A stretch of 38,021 nt of DNA from Duganella margarita (GTDB lineage Bacteria; Pseudomonadota; Gammaproteobacteria; Burkholderiales; Burkholderiaceae_D). Location of the stretch: contig NZ_WWCS01000030.1 in NCBI RefSeq assembly GCF_009857535.1, forward strand, positions 1 through 38,021, in the 5' to 3' direction. The notes beneath the pieces are model-generated. The model saw only the letters and a list, made by a program, of their open reading frames with translations. It was not told the DNA's origin and searched no databases. This document shows, piece after piece, positions 32,186 through 38,021 of this stretch. Each line of letters starts with the position of its first letter. Position 1 is the stretch's first letter. The translations under genes were made by a program, and so were the position numbers.

Positions 32186-33892
32186 TTAGTCCTCGACCTG
32201 GTTACTGATGCGCATCGCTTCGGAAATCGTCGTCCGGCCCTGCACCACCAGCTGCACCGCGTGGCGGCGCAAGGTTTCGCCGGCCATCTGCTGCTGCGCG
32301 ACCTTGAGGAAATGGGCCGGATCGGGATCGTTGGCCGCATCCACCACCGAGCGCGTCATCTCCAGCAATTCGTAGACGCCGGTCCGTCCGCGATAGCCCA
32401 TGCCGTTGCAATGCGAGCAACCCTTGCCATGGAAATAGCGCGCCTTGTCGACCTTGTCGTTCAGCTCCAGACTGAGCCATTCGCGCTCGGTCGGCGTCGG
32501 CTCATACGGCGTGGTGCAGCTCTCGCAAATCACCCGCACCAGGCGCTGCGCCAGCACCGCCTGCAGCGACGAGCCCACCATGTAGCGCGGCACGCCCATG
32601 TCCATCAGCCGCAGCGGCGTGCTGACGGCGTCGTTGGTGTGCAGAGTCGACAACACCAGGTGACCGGTCATGGCGGCGCGCAGGCCGATGGCGGCGGTTT
32701 CCTGGTCGCGCATCTCGCCGACCAGCACGATGTCCGGGTCTTGCCGCAGCGCGGAACGCAGCACGCGGGCAAAGTTCAGGTCGATCTTGTCGTTGACCTG
32801 CACCTGGTTGATGCCGGCCAGCCGGTACTCGACCGGGTCTTCCACCGTAATCAGCTTTTTCTCCACCGAATTGAGCTCGGACAGCGCGCAATACAGCGTG
32901 GTGGTCTTGCCGGAACCGGTCGGCCCGGTCACCAGCACCAGCCCGTTTGGCCGCTGGACGATGGCGCGGAATTTCTCCAGCAGCGCGCGCGGCATGCCGA
33001 TCGCGTCCAGCCGCAGTTGCGTGCCGCCCTGGCTCAGCAGACGCATCACCACCGATTCGCCGTACTGGGTCGGCATGGTCGAGATCCGCACGTCGATCCG
33101 CTGATTTTTCACGCGGACGGCGAAGCGGCCATCCTGCGGCAGGCGCTTTTCCGAAATATCCAGGTCCGACATCAGCTTTAGCCGCAGCGCCAGCGAGGGC
33201 GCGATTTTCATGTCGGCCTCGGTTTGCAGGTGCAGCACGCCATCGATGCGGAAGCGGATCTGCAGCCGGCCTTCCTGAGGTTCGATGTGGATATCGGAGG
33301 CGCGCACCTGCGCCGCATCCTCAAACACCGATTGCAGCAGCTTGACCACCGGCGCTTCCTCGACGTTGGGATTGGCCGCGGCCAGCGCGCCAAAGTCGAC
33401 CGAGACCTCGCCGACGTCCTGCTCCAGCTCGCGCGCCAGGTCGGAAATATCCTCGGTGCGGCGGTAGATGCGGTCGATCGCCGCCACCACCTCGGTCTCG
33501 TTGACCACCGCCAGTTCGATATCCTGGCGTACGATGCGGGCGATTTCGTCGTAGGCGAACAGATCGGTCGGGTCGGACATGCCGACCAGCAGCGAGCCGC
33601 GCCGGTCTTCCAGCACCAGCGCGCGGAAGCGCCGGGCCTGGGTTTCCGGCAGCAGCCGCACGATCTCCGGATTGATGTTGAAGAACTTCAGGTTCAGGTA
33701 TGGGATGTTGAGCTGCCGCGCCAGCGCGCCGGCGATCTGTTCCTCAGTAACATAGCCGTTCTCGACAAACACGCGGCCGAGCTTGCGTCCGCTGCGCTTT
33801 TGATCGGCCAGCGCCAGGCCCAATTGCTCCTCGGAGAGCAGCTTTTGCTGCACCAGAATTTCACCCAACCGTACTTTTTCTGGCCTCGACAT
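32186..33892 (-). CDS. mshE: MshE, pilus extension ATPase with cyclic di-GMP-binding N-domain
   Basis: A 568-residue cytoplasmic secretion ATPase of the GspE/PilB family that drives pilus extension. The N-terminus holds two tandem motifs at residues 8-31 and 37-60, each starting R/K-L-G and ending in Q, with conserved leucines between. This is the MshEN arrangement shown in Vibrio cholerae MshE to bind cyclic di-GMP. The ATPase core has Walker A G-P-T-G-S-G-K-T-T-T with K329, the Asp box V-E-D-P-V-E-Y, Walker B D-P-D-I-V-L-V-G-E-M-R-D and the His box T-L-H-T-N-D-A. Two C-x-x-C pairs (C-E-S-C and C-S-H-C) form the zinc site of this family. A strong AAGGAG precedes the start. It is the first gene of the block. 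Confidence 0.95.
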   Translation of the reverse strand: MSRPEKVRLGEILVQQKLLSEEQLGLALADQKRSGRKLGRVFVENGYVTEEQIAGALARQLNIPYLNLKFFNINPEIVRLLPETQARRFRALVLEDRRGSLLVGMSDPTDLFAYDEIARIVRQDIELAVVNETEVVAAIDRIYRRTEDISDLARELEQDVGEVSVDFGALAAANPNVEEAPVVKLLQSVFEDAAQVRASDIHIEPQEGRLQIRFRIDGVLHLQTEADMKIAPSLALRLKLMSDLDISEKRLPQDGRFAVRVKNQRIDVRISTMPTQYGESVVMRLLSQGGTQLRLDAIGMPRALLEKFRAIVQRPNGLVLVTGPTGSGKTTTLYCALSELNSVEKKLITVEDPVEYRLAGINQVQVNDKIDLNFARVLRSALRQDPDIVLVGEMRDQETAAIGLRAAMTGHLVLSTLHTNDAVSTPLRLMDMGVPRYMVGSSLQAVLAQRLVRVICESCTTPYEPTPTEREWLSLELNDKVDKARYFHGKGCSHCNGMGYRGRTGVYELLEMTRSVVDAANDPDPAHFLKVAQQQMAGETLRRHAVQLVVQGRTTISEAMRISNQVED

Positions 33893-34035
33893 GCCCGCTC
33901 CTTGTCATTTGTCACCAAAACTTGCGGCCATTCTATGACAGATGGGCTGGCAGAGCGAGTTAAGCGAGGGGGTAGGTGTCGCTTTCTTTGGACGGATGCG
34001 CTACAGTGTGGCTCGTTTCTTTCGTCCCTCGATCC

Positions 34036-34752
34036 ATGACCAAACCTGCCCTGCGCTTCCAGCAAGTCGTCAAACGCTACGGCGCGGCCAGCGTGCTGCA
34101 CGGCGTGGATCTGGAGCTGAGCGCCGGCGAATGCTTCGGCCTGGTCGGCGTCAACGGCGCCGGCAAGACCAGCCTGATCAAGTGCCTGCTGGATTTTTGC
34201 GCACTCGACGGCGGCCGCATCGACATCTTCGGCCAGCCGCACCACCAGCCGGCCGCGCGCCGGCCGCTGGGCTTCCTGCCGGAACGCTTCACGCCGCCCT
34301 ACTACCTGACCGGCGCCGACTTCATCCGCTACCTGCTGACCTTGCAGGGACTGCCCTACCAGCCCGACGCCGTGGCCGCCATGCTGGCCGCGCTGGACCT
34401 GGATGCGGACGCCCTCAAACGCATGGTGCGCAGCTATTCCAAAGGCATGACCCAGAAACTCGGCCTGGCCGCCTGCCTGCTGGCGCGCAAGCCGCTGTAC
34501 GTGCTGGACGAGCCGATGAGCGGCCTCGACCCGAAAGCGCGAGCACTATTAAAAGAACAACTGCGTGCGCTGCACCGCGCCGGCAGCACGCTGTTCCTGA
34601 CTTCGCACGCGCTGGCTGACGTGGACGAGCTGTGCGACCGCATGGCCATCCTCCATGACGGGCACATCCGCTTCGCCGGCACCCCGGCCGAATGCCGCGC
34701 CCAGTACGGCGCCGACACCCTTGAGCAGGCCTTCCTGGCCTGTATCGCGTGA
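34036..34752 (+). CDS. ABC transporter ATPase without an adjacent permease
   Basis: A 238-residue ABC ATPase: Walker A G-V-N-G-A-G-K-T-S near residue 37, a Q-loop region replaced by G-F-L-P-E-R-F near residue 80, signature Y-S-K-G-M-T-Q-K-L near residue 134, Walker B L-Y-V-L-D-E-P-M-S-G-L-D-P near residue 155 and switch histidine T-S-H-A-L near residue 190. It resembles the drug/lipid/gliding-type exporter ATPases (CcmA/GldA-like class). The ATG at 34036 is chosen by homology; no good ribosome-binding site is seen. The gene is divergent from mshE across a 143-base gap and lies 13 bases before the ExeA-like gene. No membrane partner is present in the window, so the substrate and the reason for its position are unknown. 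Confidence 0.88.
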   Translation: MTKPALRFQQVVKRYGAASVLHGVDLELSAGECFGLVGVNGAGKTSLIKCLLDFCALDGGRIDIFGQPHHQPAARRPLGFLPERFTPPYYLTGADFIRYLLTLQGLPYQPDAVAAMLAALDLDADALKRMVRSYSKGMTQKLGLAACLLARKPLYVLDEPMSGLDPKARALLKEQLRALHRAGSTLFLTSHALADVDELCDRMAILHDGHIRFAGTPAECRAQYGADTLEQAFLACIA

Positions 34753-34765
34753 TCTGAGTCTAGCC

Positions 34766-35698
34766 ATGTACCAATCCCACTTCGGCCTGCGCGAATCGCC
34801 CTTTAATATCACGCCCAATCCGGCCTTCTTCTACGCCGGCAACGACCGTGGCGATATTCTGGACGCCATGCTGTACGCCGTCAGCCATGGCGAAGGCATT
34901 ATTAAAGTCACCGGCGAGGTCGGCGCCGGCAAGACCATGCTGTGCCGCATGCTGGAAAGCCGCATGCCATCGCACATCGACGTGATTTACCTGGTCAATC
35001 CCAACCTCGATCCGCTGGAAGTGCAGCACGCCATCGCCGCCGAGCTGGGCCTGCAAACACACGGCCTGCGCGCCGACGAAGTCCAGCGCAGCCTGCAAGC
35101 CGAGCTGATCGCCCGTCACAGCGCCGGCCGGCAGGTGGTGTTGCTGGTCGAGGAAGCCCAGGCCATGCCGCTCGACACGCTGGAAGCCATCCGCCTGCTG
35201 ACCAACCTGGAAACCGCGCGCAGCAAGCTGCTGCAAATCGTGCTGTTCGGCCAGCCGGAGCTGGACCAGAACCTCGACCTGTCCAGCATGCGCCAGTTAA
35301 AAGAACGCATCACCCACAGTTTCCACGTGCCGCCGCTGCCGGTGGCGCTGACCGGCGACTTCCTGGCCCACCGCCTGCGCGCGGCCGGGCATGACTGCGG
35401 CGCCATCTTCAGCCCGGCGGCGGCGCGGCTGATCGCCGACGCCTCGGAAGGCATTGTCCGCCGCATCAACATTTTGGCCGACAAGGCGCTGCTGGCCGCG
35501 TTTGCGGCCGACGCCGACATGGTCGAGGCCAGTCACGCCCGCCAAGCCATCGCCGAATCGCCGTTTGGCCGAGGACGCGGCCTGCCGGGCCGCCGGCGCG
35601 GCGGCTTGCATTCCAGAGCTGTTGTACTCGGGTGTTTGCTGCTGCTCTTTATTGGGGGAATTTGCTGGGCCGTCCTTGCGGCGACACGGAATTTGTAA
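34766..35698 (+). CDS. Second ExeA/MshM-like AAA ATPase
   Basis: A 310-residue ATPase closely resembling the mshM product: it starts M-Y-Q-S-H-F-G-L-R-E-S-P-F-N-I-T-P-N, has Walker A G-E-V-G-A-G-K-T near residue 50, the shared R-L-L-T-N-L-E-T and Q-I-V-L-F-G-Q-P-E-L segments near residues 145-165, and a C-terminal transmembrane helix (about 284-305). The Walker B region reads V-V-L-L-V-E-E-A-Q, with Glu where MshM has Asp. It precedes a second secretin gene by 72 bases, as mshM accompanies mshL. It most likely helps place or assemble that secretin. The parent system is not identified within the window. Confidence 0.87.
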   Translation: MYQSHFGLRESPFNITPNPAFFYAGNDRGDILDAMLYAVSHGEGIIKVTGEVGAGKTMLCRMLESRMPSHIDVIYLVNPNLDPLEVQHAIAAELGLQTHGLRADEVQRSLQAELIARHSAGRQVVLLVEEAQAMPLDTLEAIRLLTNLETARSKLLQIVLFGQPELDQNLDLSSMRQLKERITHSFHVPPLPVALTGDFLAHRLRAAGHDCGAIFSPAAARLIADASEGIVRRINILADKALLAAFAADADMVEASHARQAIAESPFGRGRGLPGRRRGGLHSRAVVLGCLLLLFIGGICWAVLAATRNL

Positions 35699-35770
35699 GA
35701 TCATGTTACTCACAATTGCAAAATCGCAACAAAAAGAACCTCCTGCATCATCCTGGGCCGGAAAGATACG

Positions 35771-37600
35771 ATGAAAAAATTCAGCTCCCCTCTCGCCCCC
35801 GTGGTTTGCAGTGTCTTGCTGAGCGCTTGCGCCAGCCATAGCATCCCCAATTCGCCGCTGCACATTACGGAAGCGCCGCCGGCCGCCGGTACGATTCCGG
35901 AGCCGGTGCAGCAAAGCGTGGCGCTGCCGCCCCCCAAGCCGGCCGCCAAGGTGGAGACGTTCAGCGTCACCGTGCACAAGGTGCCGGTGCAGTCGCTGCT
36001 GTTTGCGCTGGCGCGCGACGCCGGCATGAACGTGGACGTGCATCCCGGCATTGAAGGCACGGTCACGCTGAACGCGCTGAACCAGACGCTGCCGCAACTG
36101 CTGAGCCGCATCCAGCGCCAGGTCGACATGCGCTACGAAATCAACGGCACGACGCTGACGGTGCTGCCGGATACGCCGGAGTGGCGCAACTATAAAGTCG
36201 ATTACGTCAACATCGCCCGCAGCACCACCAGCAGCGTGAATATCGCCACGCAGATTTCCACCACGGGCGCCGGCGGCAGTGGCGGCAACGCCGTCCAGCA
36301 GGCAGCGCAGAACAATACACAGCAACAGCAACTGGGCCCCAACGGCCAGCCGCTCCAGCAGCAGGGCAACAACGGCCAGCAAGGCAACGGCAGCAATAAC
36401 TCGACCACCTCGGTCACCAACCGTTCGGACAATAACTTCTGGTACAACCTGGAACGGAATATCCGCGACATGCTGCGCGCATCCAACCTCAACGACAATC
36501 CGGTGGACCCGCTGGCGGGCCAGCAGCAAAGCGGACCCGGCGGCACGCAGCCGCCACAACCACAGCTCAACGTGCTGGGCGGCCTGGGCGGACTGGATAC
36601 GGGCAACAAGGCGCGCAGCTCGGTCATCGTCAATCCCGAAGGCGGCCTGATCGCCGTGCGCGCCACCGCGCGCCAGCACGAGAAAATCGCGCAGTTCCTC
36701 GATGTGGTGCTGGGGGCGGCCAAGCGCCAGGTGCTGATCGAAGCCACCATCATTGAAGTGAAGCTGAGCGACAGCTACCAGCAGGGCATCGACTGGAAGT
36801 CGGTCGGCCGTGGCGGCCTGACGCTGAAGCAACAGCAGATCGGCACGACTACCCTGCCCAGCGGCGTACAAACCAATGTGTCGCCCGGCGTGTTCCTGCT
36901 CAATTACACCAATCCGACCAGCCGCCTGGGCGACATCGCCGCCACCATCCAGCTGCTGGAGTCGTTCGGCAAGGTCAAGGTACTGTCCAGCCCTAAAATC
37001 AGCGTGTTGAATAACCAGACCGCGCTGCTCAAGGTGGTGGACAACAATGTGTTCTTCTCGATCAAGGTGACGCCGGCGGTGCTCAATTCCAGCGGCGGCG
37101 TCAGCACGCCCGCCGTCTATGAATCGACACTGCAGACCGTGCCGGTGGGCTTTGTCATGAGCGTGACGCCGCAGATCTCCGATAATGACGAGGTGACGCT
37201 GAACGTGCGGCCGACCATCACCCGCGTGGTGGACCATGTCAAGGACCCGAATCCGGCACTGGTCAACGTCGCCAGCGAGATCCCGGTGATCCAGGCCCGC
37301 GAGATGGAGTCGATCATGCGCGTGAACAGCGGCCAGGTCGCGGTCATGGGCGGGCTGATGCAGGATTCGGCAGATAACGCCAAGGACGGCATCCCCGGTC
37401 TGAGCAGTCTTCCGCTGGTGGGCAACCTGTTCTCGTACCGCAATGAAAACAGTACCAAAACCGAGCTGGTGATTTTCATGCGCCCGGTGGTGATCAAGGA
37501 CGCCAGCGTCAACGGTGACTACAAGGACTACCGTTACCTGCTGCCTGGCCAGAAACCTGACAATGAACCGTACCCCGTGCCGAAGGCGAATGGATCATGA
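35771..37600 (+). CDS. Second MshL-like secretin lipoprotein
   Basis: A 609-residue outer-membrane secretin. The signal peptide ends in the lipobox L-L-S-A-C. An STN-like domain lies at about residues 60-135 (VPVQSLLFALARDAGMNV, LNALNQTLPQLLSRIQ), then a Gln/Asn/Gly-rich linker at about 163-214 and a second Gly/Pro/Gln-rich stretch near 245-275. The secretin domain carries V-L-S-S-P-K-I-S-V-L-N-N-Q-T-A-L-L-K near residue 407, V-M-S-V-T-P-Q-I-S near residue 463 and V-A-V-M-G-G-L-M-Q near residue 525. Architecture and linker match MshL, so it is a paralogue or the secretin of a related type II/IV system. GGAAAG precedes the start, and the next gene overlaps by four bases (ATGA). Confidence 0.9.
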   Translation: MKKFSSPLAPVVCSVLLSACASHSIPNSPLHITEAPPAAGTIPEPVQQSVALPPPKPAAKVETFSVTVHKVPVQSLLFALARDAGMNVDVHPGIEGTVTLNALNQTLPQLLSRIQRQVDMRYEINGTTLTVLPDTPEWRNYKVDYVNIARSTTSSVNIATQISTTGAGGSGGNAVQQAAQNNTQQQQLGPNGQPLQQQGNNGQQGNGSNNSTTSVTNRSDNNFWYNLERNIRDMLRASNLNDNPVDPLAGQQQSGPGGTQPPQPQLNVLGGLGGLDTGNKARSSVIVNPEGGLIAVRATARQHEKIAQFLDVVLGAAKRQVLIEATIIEVKLSDSYQQGIDWKSVGRGGLTLKQQQIGTTTLPSGVQTNVSPGVFLLNYTNPTSRLGDIAATIQLLESFGKVKVLSSPKISVLNNQTALLKVVDNNVFFSIKVTPAVLNSSGGVSTPAVYESTLQTVPVGFVMSVTPQISDNDEVTLNVRPTITRVVDHVKDPNPALVNVASEIPVIQAREMESIMRVNSGQVAVMGGLMQDSADNAKDGIPGLSSLPLVGNLFSYRNENSTKTELVIFMRPVVIKDASVNGDYKDYRYLLPGQKPDNEPYPVPKANGS

Positions 37601-38021
37601 GTCTACTAATGCAGGCGCTCAAGAAGGCCGAGCGCGCAAAACAAAATTCGCTGTCCGAGGAGGAGATCGACCGGCCGTCGGAGGCGTTTGACGAGATGCT
37701 GGCGCTGACGCCGGAACCCGGGCCGAGCACGGCCGTCTCCGCGCCGGCGCCCATGGCATTCAGCCTCGAACCGATGGATGGCCTGAGCCTGGAACCGCTG
37801 GCGCCGCCCGTTGCCGCTGCCGCCGACGCCGCCCCGCGCCCGTCGCCCAGCCCGCTGCCGCCCGTCAGCGACCATAAGGAACCCGGCTTGACCATGGATC
37901 TGGCGCTCGATCCGATCGCCGCGCCGCCGATAGTCAAGGCGGCCGGCGCGCCGGCGCCAGCGGCCGCAGCTGCATCCCAGGCGGCGATGGCGAACAGCCA
38001 TGCGCCAGCCAGCCCGCCAGC
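37597..38021 (+). CDS. GspB/MshN-like protein, 5' part (cut by window end)
   Basis: An open frame overlapping the secretin stop (ATGA, 37597-37600) and running off the window, at least 141 residues. It begins M-S-L-L-M-Q-A-L-K-K-A-E-R-A-K-Q, an amphipathic N-terminus common in betaproteobacterial GspB- or TPR-type secretion proteins and comparable with the M-S-L-I-N-K-M-L start of MshN. The rest seen here is an Ala/Pro-rich, acidic, low-complexity stretch; no transmembrane segment is reached. By position it is the third member of an ATPase-secretin-MshN-like trio. The C-terminal TPR region expected for such proteins would lie outside the window. Confidence 0.75.
   Translation, partial: MSLLMQALKKAERAKQNSLSEEEIDRPSEAFDEMLALTPEPGPSTAVSAPAPMAFSLEPMDGLSLEPLAPPVAAAADAAPRPSPSPLPPVSDHKEPGLTMDLALDPIAAPPIVKAAGAPAPAAAAASQAAMANSHAPASPP

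Noticed and set aside
33893..34035. Search for promoters in the 143-base gap between mshE and the ABC ATPase
   Set aside because: TAGAAT (minus) and TACAGT (plus) are weak -10 candidates without matching -35 boxes; apart from the AAGGAG of mshE nothing could be supported.
35297..37237. 646-codon open frame on the minus strand opposite the second secretin
   Set aside because: Its residues are the mirror of secretin codons (His, Arg, Val and Gln rich) and it overlaps two well-supported plus-strand genes. No start signal or domain was seen.
1..38021. tRNA, rRNA, insertion sequences, integrase or attachment sites
   Set aside because: No tRNA-like cloverleaf, rRNA segment, transposase or recombinase frame was recognised by eye; a covariance-model scan was not possible here.

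Overview
The window looks like chromosomal DNA of a high-GC betaproteobacterium, most likely an Oxalobacteraceae member of the Massilia/Duganella/Janthinobacterium type. This is inferred from the gene repertoire: class I PHA synthase next to PhaR, the rluD-pgeF pair divergent from bamD, a large MSHA pilus locus, and a TonB receptor joined to a sugar ABC importer. No rRNA, tRNA, insertion sequence, CRISPR array or prophage was recognised. No gene-free stretch exceeds about 175 bases.

Layout. (1) 1-3371, plus strand: the proline-rich 3' end of a cut gene, a secreted protein with a duplicated domain, an ArsB-type ion transporter and an MFS transporter; the last three overlap and look like one operon. 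(2) 3368-11600, minus strand: a glycoside uptake operon running GH1 beta-glucosidase, substrate-binding protein, two permeases, MalK-type ATPase, TonB-dependent receptor. Two near-identical LacI-type palindromes sit ahead of the glucosidase and ahead of the receptor. The regulator is not in the window. (3) 11630-14305: PHA storage genes phaC and phaR (minus) and a small divergent membrane protein. (4) 14288-19556: housekeeping genes pgeF, rluD (minus), bamD (plus), yaaA (minus), an unpaired PIN-domain gene and an aminotransferase (plus), with a REP-like inverted repeat between bamD and yaaA. (5) 19571-20542: an HD-GYP-like protein with a degraded HD motif.

(6) 20543-33892, minus strand: a nearly complete MSHA type IV pilus locus, read as mshE, mshG, an mshF/B-like pilin gene, mshA, mshC, mshD, mshO, mshP, then after a small gap mshI, a PilN-like gene, mshJ, mshK, mshL, mshM, mshN. 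The two halves are swapped relative to the order I recall for Vibrio, and mshQ is not seen. MshE carries the paired N-terminal motifs known to bind cyclic di-GMP. (7) 34036-38021, plus strand: an ABC ATPase without a permease, then a second set of secretin-assembly genes (ExeA/MshM-like ATPase, MshL-like secretin, start of a large GspB/MshN-like protein cut by the window end). This second module, back to back with the MSHA locus, is the least explained part of the window.

All coordinates and motifs were read by eye. Family names rest on remembered signatures, not on database searches.
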